Positions 53,571 to 62,016 of a DNA stretch of 64,000 bases are shown piece by piece. The stretch lies in contig NZ_QKNX01000005.1 in NCBI RefSeq assembly GCF_005239135.1, forward strand, positions 124,001-188,000, written 5' to 3'. The notes below the pieces were generated by a model that worked only from the letters and a program-made list of their open reading frames with translations, had not been told where the DNA came from and did no database searches. The stretch is from Natronomonas salsuginis. GTDB taxonomy: Archaea; Halobacteriota; Halobacteria; Halobacteriales; Haloarculaceae. Each line of letters begins with the position of its first letter. Position 1 is the stretch's first letter. The position numbers and the translations under genes were made by a program.

Positions 53571-54636
53571 TCAGCCCGCGGCCGTTGCTTGTGACGCCGG
53601 CACGCCAACCCCGTTCGCTTTGATCTTCCACCGACGCCGTAACTCCTCTTCCAGCTCGTGACGAATCCAGTCACAGAACGTCTTGAACGTGAACTCTTTG
53701 GGCAGGTCGCGCCCGCCCTGCCGTGGGCGGGCGACGACTGCCCACCTGAGCACCAGCCACAAGTTCTCCAGCAGTGCTGCAACGAGCATGACCGCAAACC
53801 GCACGACGCGATCACGCGTGCTTGCCCCGATCTCCGTTTTGGTAGGAGACAGCAACCGCGAGCTGGAAGCGCAGTTCCCGCTCGCTGTCCTTGTACATGC
53901 GATAGGTCGTCATGTACGACTTGTGCGTATCGAGCTTGTCCTTAATCCGGTCACCCTTCTTGGGCATGTGAACGACCGTTGCAGCGATATCACGAGCACG
54001 GCGGATGACGCGCTCGTTGTAGAAGCCGCTGTCGGCGAGCAGGAGTTCGATCTCGAACGGATAGTTCTCGACGCGGGCGAGCACGCGCTCGACCGCGTCG
54101 GCCTCGTCTTCGTCGTTGCGGACGTACGTCATTGCCAGCGTGACCGGCTTCTCGTTGGAGACGACGTAATCTGTACAGTAACGGTGGCAAGTCGTTGTAC
54201 CGTCTTTGGGAGCCATCCAGCAGAGTTCGCCTTCGTCGGCGTAGTGCTCGCCGTGGTAGGGGTTGTCGATGAAGTCGATGGAGACGATTCTCGACCCCGA
54301 CCGGTCGAGAATCGTCATGGCGAGGCGTCCAAGCAGGAGGTTGGCCACGACTCCGAGCCAGTGACGGTTGAGCGTATGCAGCCAGTTGAAAACGGTGTCG
54401 TCACACGGTGTGCCGTCGGTATCCTTGCACGTTTCCCAAATCGAGGTCTGATTGGTGCAGGCCAAGATGACGACGAGCCAGATGTCGCCGGGGTCGAGGG
54501 GGCTCCCCTCGACACCCGGCAACGGGAGTGGAGTGATGAATTCTTCCGCTACGCCTTTTAACTCCGACGCCGAAAAGTACCCGTCTGGATCGGGTATGCT
54601 GAACACATTCTTATCCAGACACTTTCGTGTGGTCAA
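53571..54636 (-). pseudogene. ISH3-type transposase with one frameshift
   Basis: The first 270 or so residues run from MTTRKCLDKNVFSIPD, with DIWLVVILACTNQTSIWETC, VSIDFIDNPYHGEHYADEG (first Asp) and ELLLADSGFYNERVIRRARD (second Asp), to VSYQNGDRG. At the G run near 53830 the frame shifts by one base. The last part continues in another frame as ASTRDRVVRFAVMLVAALLE and FKTFCDWIRHELEEELRR. The layout matches ISH3-type transposases. It is damaged by one base only. Confidence 0.72.
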
Positions 54637-54695
54637 TTCGGCGATTCAATTCGACCGATTACGTCAGTTGGGAAGTACAGGATGTGCTGCAATCC

Positions 54696-55625
54696 ATGCT
54701 GACAACCAGTGAGTCGGAGGTCTCGTTCGAGGAGACCGACACCCGATACGACGAGATGCACAGTACCATCGAAGACTGGATCGACAAGCTCGTCGCAGAC
54801 GTCGACGAGGCAAAAGCCAGCCAACAGTTCCAAGAGTGGCTCGAGGTCCAGGCCTGATTCCACGACTACTCCCATCGCAACACCCTCTTGATCAAGCTCC
54901 AGTGTCCCGAGGCACCCCGCGTGGCGGGCTACAATACGTGGAGGTCGGAGTTCGACCGGTACGTCCAGGAAGGCGAACAGGCGATCTGGATATGGGCACC
55001 CATTATTACGAAGCAGTGCCCTGAGTGCGAGAACTCACCGAGCTACCACGAGCAAAGCGGCTGTGACTATGACGAGACACCGCCAGAGGAATCGTCGAAA
55101 GGACTGGTTAGATTCAAACCAACGGCAGTCTTCGATGTGTCTCAGACCGAGGGCGAACCGCTCCCCGAGCTGGAAGCCGAGGCAGCTGGTGACGCCGACG
55201 ACCTGGTGCCAGCGCTCCTTGATCCGGCACCTACTCTCGATATCGACGTCCGTGTCGTCGACGCTGCCGAGTGGGAGCATGGCGACGCGAAAGGCGTCTG
55301 CAAACACCGGACTCTCCACGAGGGCCAGCCCGTCGTCGAAGCGAAAGCCCGCTCAAATCAGGCCGATCTCGCGGTGACATTGGTTCACGAGTACGCCCAC
55401 GCGCTGCTTCATTTCGATGGCGGCCACGAGCCCGAGCGCGCAAAACGCGAGGTCGAAGCGGAAGCCGTTGCGTACATCGTCGGGCGGTATTTCAACCTGG
55501 ATACGAGCGGGTCAGCGTTCTATCTTGCCGCGTGGCAGGACGATGATCCCGAGGTGATTCAGGATCAACTCGGGCGGATCAGTTCGACCGCGCAGGAGGT
55601 CATCGACACAGTTGTAGAGGGCTGA
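54696..55625 (+). pseudogene. ArdC-like antirestriction/ImmA-type metalloprotease gene with in-frame TGA
   Basis: One reading frame from MLTTSESEVSFEETDTRYDE to 55625, broken only by a TGA at 54855 between EWLEVQA and FHDYSHRNTLLIKLQ. The N-terminal ArdC-type domain (WLEVQA, FHDYSHRNTLLI, VAGYNTWRSEFDRYVQEGEQ, IWIWAPI) is followed by a zinc-ribbon-like pair (KQCPECENS) and an ImmA/IrrE-type HExxH site (LVHEYAHALLHF). An Arg or Gln codon was probably lost. ArdC protects incoming plasmids from restriction. A restart downstream of the stop is possible. Confidence 0.8.
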
Positions 55626-55642
55626 ACACGCCTTCCCCGGCT

Positions 55643-55685
55643 ATTAACCAACGCCTGGGGAACTTTGTCCACACTGTTGGTTAAT
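55643..55685. repeat. Paired inverted repeat ATTAACCAACg/TGTTGGTTAAT (copy b)
   Basis: Arms at 55643-55653 and 55675-55685 with 21 bases between; ten of eleven positions pair. It lies between the convergent ends of the ArdC-like gene and the nucleotidyltransferase remnant, so it is not a simple promoter element. Confidence 0.75.
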
Positions 55686-55747
55686 TCGTTCAGCGTTCGA
55701 CCACGTGTGTTTCGATCGGTCCCGAGATACCCCACTGACAGTCGATA

Positions 55748-56443
55748 TTATGGTTCAGAATCAATTCGGCGCTGCTGGTCACGAAGGTACTCAACGACGG
55801 CATCGATATCCTGTTCGGGAACCGTTTGTTGTTCGAAGACTCATTTGAATGCATCTGCGAAATCCTCCGACGTGAGGCGGTTAAGGACAGTCTCGATGCG
55901 ACCAGCGAGCTTCTTGGACTCCCCGCGATGCAGATGAGTCGCGATCCGGTCGAAATCCGCGCCAGCAGCCAGCACCACCAGATCCCGGGAGTCTGCCTTG
56001 CGGCCACTGTGGAGTTTCACCGCGAACAGCAACTCCCGTTCCGGAATCCTGGCTGTTACCGGACGCCCGGTTCGCAGTTCCTCGGTGACAGAGTGCTAGG
56101 CCAGATAGCGATGCGACCACTCAGCTTCCGTCTGGCGACAGCCCAGCGCGTCCACCATCGCGTCGAACCGAACCGGATTCCCGATATCTTTCGTAAACCG
56201 GATAGTCCGGCCCTCGTAGAGCTCGTTTCGCTCGACATCGGCCGTTTTCTCGTAGCCGCGGTCGGTGAGAAGGTCCGTGTAGTCGTCGACCGCTTGGGCC
56301 GGAATGACGACGTCGACGTCCGTGGTGAAGCGTTGATTGAACGCCGCGATCGCCCATCCACCGACGAGCACGTACGGCAGGTCAGAGTCAATGACGGCCT
56401 CCAGCGTGTCCAGCAATTCATCTTCGCGTTCACCGAGACTCAT
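55748..56443 (-). pseudogene. Nucleotidyltransferase (AbiEii/toxin-like) with two in-frame stops
   Basis: One frame on the minus strand. It starts MSLGEREDELLDTLEAVI, with the nucleotidyltransferase site VLVGGWAIAAFNQRFTTDVD (GGWA and DVD motifs). A TAG at 56096 follows HRYLA, then RTGRPVTARIPERELLFAVK and KLHSGRKADSRDLVVLAAGA. A TGA at 55841 takes the place of an expected Trp before VFEQQTVPEQDID. It ends at 55748. Such proteins are the toxins of AbiE-like pairs that modify RNA. The gene overlaps the upstream partner by four bases. Confidence 0.8.
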
Positions 56444-57114
56444 GCATTGAGACGCGGATCCTCGTGGAATGCGTCGATATCGCGGTCATATTCATCGGCG
56501 ATCATCTCCAACGCCGGCTCGTAGTTCACCCGGTAGTTCAACACGTGCTCGATTGCCTCGTCCAACGGAATGACCGGATTGCCGTCAACCCACTCGCGAG
56601 TGATTTCCCCACTCGTCGGGAACAACACGTACGAGACGGTCGCGTCGTAGTCGGTCGCATCCGGCCGCTCTTCGATCCGGCTCGGAATCCCGAACTCATC
56701 AAAGAACGCCGTCCACTGTTCGACATCGCGGTCGGCAACCTGGATGAAGATCGGATAGTCGTCGTGGCCGCGGGCGATCTGATAGCCGCCGTGGGTCCAG
56801 ACGTAGACGCCGTCGATTTTCGTGTACGCAAAGGGCATCCCGGCGAAGTGCGGAATGACGTAGCCGTCGTCGATCGAGGGAGGAACCGAGCGGGAAATAG
56901 CGGCGACGAGATCGTAGTAGCGATCCCTGACAGCGTAATTCTCGATGTAGACGCCGTCCTCGCGCCGGATGAAGCCTGCGTCCTCCAACCGCTCGATCCA
57001 GTCGTAGACCCACGAGTAGGAGCCGTCGATCTTCTGGGCGATTCGACGGATCGAGTCGCCGGGTCGGGCCGCGACCATGATTTTCGCCGCGGTCTCGTCG
57101 ACGTACTCCATCAT
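56440..57114 (-). CDS. Winged-helix partner of the nucleotidyltransferase, likely antitoxin
   Basis: 224 residues. The helix-turn-helix is at the start (RPGDSIRRIAQKIDGSYSWV, IERLEDAGFIRREDGVY), followed by an alpha/beta domain (IDGVYVWTHGGYQIARGHDD, PIFIQVADRDVEQWTAFFDE). It is intact and overlaps the nucleotidyltransferase by four bases (ATGA). HTH plus nucleotidyltransferase pairs work as toxin-antitoxin systems with the HTH protein as antitoxin and autorepressor. Whether it neutralises anything now is doubtful, since the toxin is broken. Confidence 0.8.
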   Translation of the reverse strand: MMEYVDETAAKIMVAARPGDSIRRIAQKIDGSYSWVYDWIERLEDAGFIRREDGVYIENYAVRDRYYDLVAAISRSVPPSIDDGYVIPHFAGMPFAYTKIDGVYVWTHGGYQIARGHDDYPIFIQVADRDVEQWTAFFDEFGIPSRIEERPDATDYDATVSYVLFPTSGEITREWVDGNPVIPLDEAIEHVLNYRVNYEPALEMIADEYDRDIDAFHEDPRLNA

Positions 57115-57243
57115 CGTTAGTTATCGGTATCGCATCTAACGGTATTAGTTTTGTCCCCTGTATTCCCTATGAAGTTATCGCTATACAGATACGCTATTTT
57201 GGCTCTGGTAGTCCGATCCGGCTCAGCATTCGAGCAGAGAGAG

Positions 57244-57287
57244 TTTAACCAACAGAGGAGACGATTGATCGGTATTTGTTGGTTAAT
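57244..57287. repeat. Paired inverted repeat TTTAACCAACA/TGTTGGTTAAT (copy c)
   Basis: Arms at 57244-57254 and 57277-57287, 22 bases between. It lies between the divergent starts of the antitoxin-like gene (57114) and the SWIM gene (57339), 52 bases before the latter. Confidence 0.75.
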
Positions 57288-57338
57288 TTTATCAGCGCCC
57301 GCCGAGGGGTGGAGGCGCACTCCCGTCTCCACCGACCC

Positions 57339-58157
57339 ATGACCGACCGATATCCACCGATCGTTCTCGACGAGTCAGAGCGAGTCGCAGAGCACCACGA
57401 GCAGGTCGCCCAATCTTCAGACAATCCGAATCACGAGTATCTCCGGTACGCCGTCCTTCGGCTGCTCGAAGACGAGGGCGACGACACATCGGTGGAAATA
57501 CCGCAGATTGACGGCGTGACCGTCGGATACGGGGAGGACAAGGCAATGTACGAGAGCTGGGACGACGACGTCGAGTGGTGGGAGACGGTTCCGCCGCAGG
57601 CGAAATGTACTCGCTTCCGGATATTCTACCCCGACAAGCACGAGGCTGTTCCGCGAGTCATCGTCGACGTGATGGCAGCACTCGGGGCGTGGCGTGTCTG
57701 GACTGGGAGTGCAGCCGCCTGTGGCTCCTACGATCATCGCGAGCGGCAGGAAGGCCACTATTTGTGGCCGGAAGGCCATCCGGTCGAAGACCTGCTGCAG
57801 GATCGGCTCCAGAGTCGTGCCAGCGCCGTCACACCAGACGGTGGACAAACTGGCGATGTTCGCGACCGGATGGTCGTCACGGAGGATTCGAGCCAGTATA
57901 CAGACCTCGAACCACGAACTCGACGGGCCGTCGACGAATCGATGGCTGTCTCGCTGCTCGAAAAGGGTGGCCGGTACGAGGTCCGATCGGCGTCCGGAAA
58001 CTGGTACGAAGTCGACGTGATCAGCGAGTCGTGTACGTGTCCAGACTGGCGGAAGCGTACGCCCGAGGGCGGCTGTAAACACCTCCGGCGAGTCGATCAG
58101 GAGATCAAGCAGGGGCGGGTCCCACGACCTGATGGGCGTCTCCCCTCGAACTCGTAG
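57339..58157 (+). CDS. SWIM zinc-finger protein
   Basis: 272 residues from the ATG at 57339 (MTDRYPPIVLDESERVAE). An alpha/beta N-terminal domain (CTRFRIFYPDKHEAVPRVIV) is followed by a C-terminal SWIM finger: NWYEVDVISESCTCPDWRKR and GGCKHLRRVDQE, i.e. CxC ... CxH. SWIM domains bind DNA or proteins, often in recombination or plasmid proteins. It lies between repeat copies c and d and close to the replication origin. Confidence 0.85.
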   Translation: MTDRYPPIVLDESERVAEHHEQVAQSSDNPNHEYLRYAVLRLLEDEGDDTSVEIPQIDGVTVGYGEDKAMYESWDDDVEWWETVPPQAKCTRFRIFYPDKHEAVPRVIVDVMAALGAWRVWTGSAAACGSYDHRERQEGHYLWPEGHPVEDLLQDRLQSRASAVTPDGGQTGDVRDRMVVTEDSSQYTDLEPRTRRAVDESMAVSLLEKGGRYEVRSASGNWYEVDVISESCTCPDWRKRTPEGGCKHLRRVDQEIKQGRVPRPDGRLPSNS

Positions 58158-58274
58158 GATCGCCCAGCGTTCGAGAGCTCCCGAGGCTACTGTAACTGCA
58201 GACGAAACTCCTTGATGTAGAGTTTCGAGTAGTGTTACAGAAGCTGGAGAACCGGTGAGAGCCGTTGATAGCGA

Positions 58275-58317
58275 CTTAACCAACAAAACTATTGTTTCGT
58301 GGGTCGTGTTGGTTAAC
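58275..58317. repeat. Paired inverted repeat CTTAACCAACA/TGTTGGTTAAC (copy d)
   Basis: Arms at 58275-58285 and 58307-58317, 21 bases between. The right arm ends 13 bases before the ATG of the next gene, close enough to cover its transcription start. Confidence 0.75.
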
Positions 58318-58330
58318 ACGAGAGTAGCCG

Positions 58331-58654
58331 ATGTCCTACGAACCCCCGACCCCACCGGCGAACCTCCCAACGGAGATCATCAACACGCTCAACGAGTCGG
58401 ACCCGGAGCAGCTCCGAGACGTTGCGACGTACGCTGAAGCGCTCGCCGAGCACCAGGAACGAGAGGCCCGTCTTGAGGAATCGGCAGATCAAGAAGAGGT
58501 CGAAGAGCGACCAAACGATCTCCCGGACGACGTCCCTGCCAAAGCGACAATCACGATCAAGGAGATCAATGACAATCGCTACTACTACTGGCAGTGGCGG
58601 GAGGGTGATTCAGTGAAGTCGAAGTACAAAGGCCCGGTCAACCCGGACGAGTAA
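58331..58654 (+). CDS. Small acidic protein beside the origin, unknown function
   Basis: 107 residues: a helical acidic first part (LPTEIINTLNESDPEQLRDV, YAEALAEHQEREARLEE) and a beta-rich end (KATITIKEINDNRYYYWQWR). The end resembles a short beta domain seen in many haloarchaeal plasmid proteins. No named family is certain. It stands directly before the origin boxes and after repeat copy d. Confidence 0.7.
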   Translation: MSYEPPTPPANLPTEIINTLNESDPEQLRDVATYAEALAEHQEREARLEESADQEEVEERPNDLPDDVPAKATITIKEINDNRYYYWQWREGDSVKSKYKGPVNPDE

Positions 58655-58671
58655 AAATCGATGATGGAGGA

Positions 58672-59236
58672 CACCCACCCCACGTTTCCGTCGTAACTGG
58701 ATGTTGGTGGAGGGGGTGGCGCTGATTTCGAAGGGACCACACCCCCCGCCTTTCCGTCGTTTCTCCACGACGGCATAGGGAGAGGCTACGATAGTGCTAT
58801 GCAGCCGCTAATTCTGTTGACCTATAACCAATCTAGAGATGAACTGACTTCTGCAACACATAGATTAAAGTAGTATAGCTGAGAAACGCTCACTAAGCGT
58901 ACTTCGGCCAAAGAGGGGGCGAAGTACTTCGCCCCCTCAGCTGAAACAATCCTTTCCAGTTGTTTCTGCAGACGGCCAGTATTGGACGGCTAGGCCGCTC
59001 TCGTCTTTGGTATCTCATCGTGGACGTCTTCTTCGAGTCCCCTCCCCGCCTGTTCGGTGATTACGACGGAAACGTGGGGGGTGTGGGTTCGGGATTCGAC
59101 ATCAAGGCGACGCTTCCGTCTACGGGTTTCCTCTCTCACGTCGGAAACGCGGCTATATTATCAGTAATCCAACTCCACCGAATGACGGCATTTTCCGGCT
59201 GATATCGGACAAGGAACGTCGGAAACGTGGAGTGGC
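58672..59236. other. Replication origin region left of orc1: inverted origin boxes and an AT-rich stretch
   Basis: Origin-recognition-box-like repeats of the form ACG(A/T)CGGAAAC..GGGG. Two face left (58672-58696, 58736-58763; seen as CCCC..GTTTCCGTCGT and relatives). Three face right (59061-59087 with a full G run, 59136-59152 weak, 59214-59236). Between them, 58800-58890 is AT-rich and may unwind first. Boxes of opposite direction around an AT-rich core next to orc1 are the classic haloarchaeal origin design. Confidence 0.85.
58913..58938. repeat. Perfect 26-bp palindrome in the origin
   Basis: GAGGGGGCGAAGT joined to its exact complement ACTTCGCCCCCTC, no spacer, between the AT-rich stretch and the rightward origin boxes. 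GTACTTCG also occurs a few bases upstream. Could be a protein site or a cruciform in the origin. Confidence 0.8.
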
Positions 59237-59284
59237 ATTCTCCACTAGATTTATACTCCCTCCGATCACACCGTGTGATATTCA

Positions 59285-60505
59285 ATGACGCCCGACTCTT
59301 CACCCAGTTCTGTCGACGATCCACTCTTTAAATCCGGGCATCGCATCTTCGCGAACAAGGATCTCCTGAAAATCGGCCACGTGCCGGAGGCTGACCGGAT
59401 CGTCGGTCGCGACGAGGAAATCTCAAAGCTCGCGAAACGTCTCAACGGTGCTGTCCACGGGTACTCCCCGGAAAACGTGATGATCTACGGGAAAACTGGG
59501 ACCGGTAAATCTCTCGTTTCAAAACACGTCTGCCAGCGAGCTCAAAATGCCGCTCAGGATGGCGTCGAGATTGGGACAGCGTATATCGACTGTGCTGAAG
59601 ACAATACCGAAACCCAAGCAATCTCCTCACTTGCCGCGAAGCTGAACGATGAATCTTCGACTGGAATCTCCGTCCCACATACCGGCCTCAGTACGTCGAA
59701 ATACTACAAACTCCTCTGGAATACGCTCGACGCTCAATTTGATTCTGTGATCATCATCCTCGACGAGATCGATCTGATGAACGATGACAGCGTGCTGATG
59801 AAGCTCTCGCGCGCTGAGGAGGCGGGGAAAATCGACTGTAGCGTCGGCGTCATCGCGATCAGCAACAAGATCCAGTACGTCGACAACGTGAACGAGCGCG
59901 TGAAAAGCAGCTTCCAGCACAAGGAGCTGTTCTTCAAGCCATACGACGCCAACCAGCTCCGGGAAATCATGTTTAACCGTGAGGACGCCTTCCAGGACGG
60001 CGTCCTTTCCGAGGACGTGATTCCGCTCTCGGCGGCCTTCGCCGCGCAGGAACACGGCGATGCTCGGAAGGCGATCGACATTCTTCGCCACGCCGGCGAG
60101 GTCGCCTACGAGGCCGGGGCAGAGCAAGTGACGGAGGAACACGTCCGCCAGGCACAGCAGCACGCCGAAAAGGACCGGTTCAGAGAACTCGTGAACGGCG
60201 CACCCACGCAGGCGAAGGCGGCGTTGCTGGCGCTCACGGAACTGAGTGTCAACAGCAACGACGATGCGTTCCTCACGAGCCGGGTGTACGACCAGTACGA
60301 ACGCATCTGCAACCATCTCGATATGGATATCCTCTCAGTCCGTCGGTTCCGCGACATCCTGAAAGAGCAAGCCTTCCTCGGGGTTGTCGAAATCGAGAAG
60401 ATCAACAAGGGGAGTGCGGGCGGCATTCACCTCCAGAACCGACTCATCGAAGATCCCCAGGTCGTCCGCGAAACGATCCTCGAGGACAGCCGGATGCAGG
60501 ATTAA
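59285..60505 (+). CDS. orc1: Orc1/Cdc6 replication initiator
   Basis: 406 residues. AAA+ domain: Walker A YGKTGTGKSLVSKHV (about 69-76), Walker B VIIILDEIDLMND (about 158-164), sensor 1 VIAISNKIQY, sensor 2 GDARKAIDILRHAGE. The C-terminal winged helix includes YDQYERICNHLDMDILSVRR. It binds the flanking origin boxes and starts replication of this replicon. The start at 59285 follows a TATA-like TTATACTCC about 30 bases earlier. It is the only initiator in the window. Confidence 0.95.
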   Translation: MTPDSSPSSVDDPLFKSGHRIFANKDLLKIGHVPEADRIVGRDEEISKLAKRLNGAVHGYSPENVMIYGKTGTGKSLVSKHVCQRAQNAAQDGVEIGTAYIDCAEDNTETQAISSLAAKLNDESSTGISVPHTGLSTSKYYKLLWNTLDAQFDSVIIILDEIDLMNDDSVLMKLSRAEEAGKIDCSVGVIAISNKIQYVDNVNERVKSSFQHKELFFKPYDANQLREIMFNREDAFQDGVLSEDVIPLSAAFAAQEHGDARKAIDILRHAGEVAYEAGAEQVTEEHVRQAQQHAEKDRFRELVNGAPTQAKAALLALTELSVNSNDDAFLTSRVYDQYERICNHLDMDILSVRRFRDILKEQAFLGVVEIEKINKGSAGGIHLQNRLIEDPQVVRETILEDSRMQD

Positions 60506-60512
60506 ACTCGCG

Positions 60513-60531
60513 AGTAGTGCCCCCCACTACT
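60513..60531 (+). terminator. Hairpin after orc1
   Basis: AGTAGTG-CCCCC-CACTACT, a seven-pair stem eight bases after the orc1 stop. Probably a transcript end; archaeal termination usually also needs T runs, which are lacking here. Confidence 0.45.
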
Positions 60532-60540
60532 GAGTGAGTG

Positions 60541-60650
60541 CGGACGACGGAAATCCGGGGTGGGGCGTGAGGAAACACGGAAACGAGGGGGATCGAAAAT
60601 TACGTCGGAAACGTAGGGTTGGTTCGAAACGACGGAAACCAGGGGTGGGG
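60541..60650 (+). other. Four origin boxes right of orc1
   Basis: Four direct copies in about 110 bases: GACGACGGAAATCCGGGG (60541), AACACGGAAACGAGGGGG (60573), TACGTCGGAAACGTAGGG (60601) and AACGACGGAAACCAGGGG (60627). All face the same way as the boxes at 59061 and 59214. They complete the origin and suggest strong initiator binding on both sides of orc1. Confidence 0.82.
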
Positions 60651-60654
60651 TTAA

Positions 60655-61826
60655 CTACGACAGTTCGTTGGTGGCTCCGAACGAGCTCAAAACGGCGTCC
60701 CTCTCACCGGAGAGCTCTCGGCGAATGTCGGATCGGTCCCACCCGAGTGGTGATAACAGGCTTTCGACAGCTCGGACGAGCTGCGTCTCATAGTACGAGG
60801 CGTCGTAGGTCTCGATCTCTTCATACGCGAGGGCGACCCGCTCTCGTGAGCTCTTCTCGTCGTCGACGACCACGTACTCGATATCTTGTCCAGGATGAAC
60901 AGCGAGATCTTGGTCGCGAGCCCGTTTCAGGGCCGCCACGTTCTGTGTGTTCTGTGTGTACCTCTCCAGCGGCTTGGAGACGCGATTCCGTTCGACCAGG
61001 TCCTTGATTGGGACCGTTCCAGCATGGAGGCGCGTGACGGCGTCCTGAAGATCATCGATTACCGCACCAGGCGACCGAGTCGCATCAAACTGTTCGAGAC
61101 AGTTCCGCTGGACCTTCTCGATAAACGGTGGTGTCGAGCGCTGCCGCGCTTCGATACCTCTGATCTTGAACTCGTCGGCATCCGCGACCTTCCCGAAGTA
61201 CTTCGTCAGCGCGCCGGCGTCCGTCGCCATCTCGTACAGCGTCGGGACGATCTCGCTCGTCGAGCAGACCAGGACGTCCGGATCGTGTGCGTCGAGCACC
61301 CCCTGGACGGCGGTCAGGATATCCGTCGGCGAGCCGGTGACGGCGTCGCCGCCGACGGACAGTTTCTCGTAGACGTCGTTGCTCGTTTCGGTCACCGGAA
61401 CGCTGAGCCGGAGCGTCGACAATTCGCTCGCCGGCGTCGGGTCGACGCCGGTCTCCAGACAGTACCGGAACTCTCGCGAGAAGTCCACGTTGAAACAGGC
61501 GAGATCCCCAACTGGATAGTTGGACAGTTGGCGCGCTTGCCGGGCGAGTGGGGTGACGCGGTCGATATGGGCGACGTCGACGGCGAGGACTGGTTCCTTG
61601 TCCCATCGAAAGCCGGGTCGTCGCGCAACCGTCTCGGTCGCGACGACGTCCGGGTGCTGGTCGTACACCGATTGGGGGTCGTGAGGTCAAGGTCGCCGTC
61701 TAGGTTGCGAGGGGCGACGTAGAATCGCGGTGTGTAGTTATCTCGTTCTGTTGCGACGGCGCCGTCAGCGGTTGCCTCCCACTCCAGGACGCGGCCGTCG
61801 CTTAGGAAGTCAATTGTGAACGGCAT
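60655..61826 (-). pseudogene. polB: Family B DNA polymerase with the polymerase core deleted and a frameshift
   Basis: The start (MPFTIDFLSDGRVLEW, YTPRFYVAPRNLDGDLDL) is followed by a one-base loss in a C run near 61677, after which the frame continues VYDQHPDVVATETVARRPGF. Exonuclease-domain-like sequence follows (FNVDFSREFRYCLETG, DPDVLVCSTSEIVPTLYEM). It then jumps at ATDAGAL|TKYFGKV directly to thumb-type sequence (PPFIEKVQRNCLEQFDATRS, NRVSKPLERYTQNTQNVAAL). The palm motifs (DxxSLYPS, DTD) are absent. About 390 residues remain, so no polymerase activity is expected. Confidence 0.8.
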
Positions 61827-61870
61827 TCCCTACAGAACCAACAGTGGGGTTCCGGATAATCGATGGCGCG

Positions 61871-62016
61871 TCACTTCCGGATTTCAGGGAACGACATTCT
61901 CTCTCGCAACCATCTCGGTCGTGGTGACGACAGATGCTGGTCGTACACCGACTGGAGTGTGATAAGGTCGGGGCCGGCCTCTGGGACGTGAGGGAATACG
62001 TAGAAGCGTGGAGTTT
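61871..62016 (-). pseudogene. polB: Second polB 5' fragment, interrupted by the TnpB element
   Basis: The minus strand encodes PRFYVFPHVPEAGPDLITLQ and SVYDQH, then diverges to a stop at 61871. It matches the first 50 residues of the neighbouring polB (PRFYVAPRNLDGDLDL, SVYDQHPDVV). The codons that should precede it (ATEQVDS) lie beyond the TnpB element near 63420, so the element inserted inside this fragment. Confidence 0.7.

Noticed and set aside
54855-56098. Stop-codon recoding (selenocysteine, pyrrolysine or readthrough) to explain in-frame TGA and TAG
   Set aside because: The stops sit at positions where ordinary Arg, Gln or Trp codons are expected, both TGA and TAG occur, and neighbouring transposases show the same kind of damage. 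Decay is simpler.
38017-58317. TTAACCAAC/GTTGGTTAA pairs as integron attC sites
   Set aside because: The cassette-like spacing is suggestive, but the core does not fit the GTTRRRY/RYYYAAC consensus and no integron-type integrase was recognised. The repeats are reported without that name.
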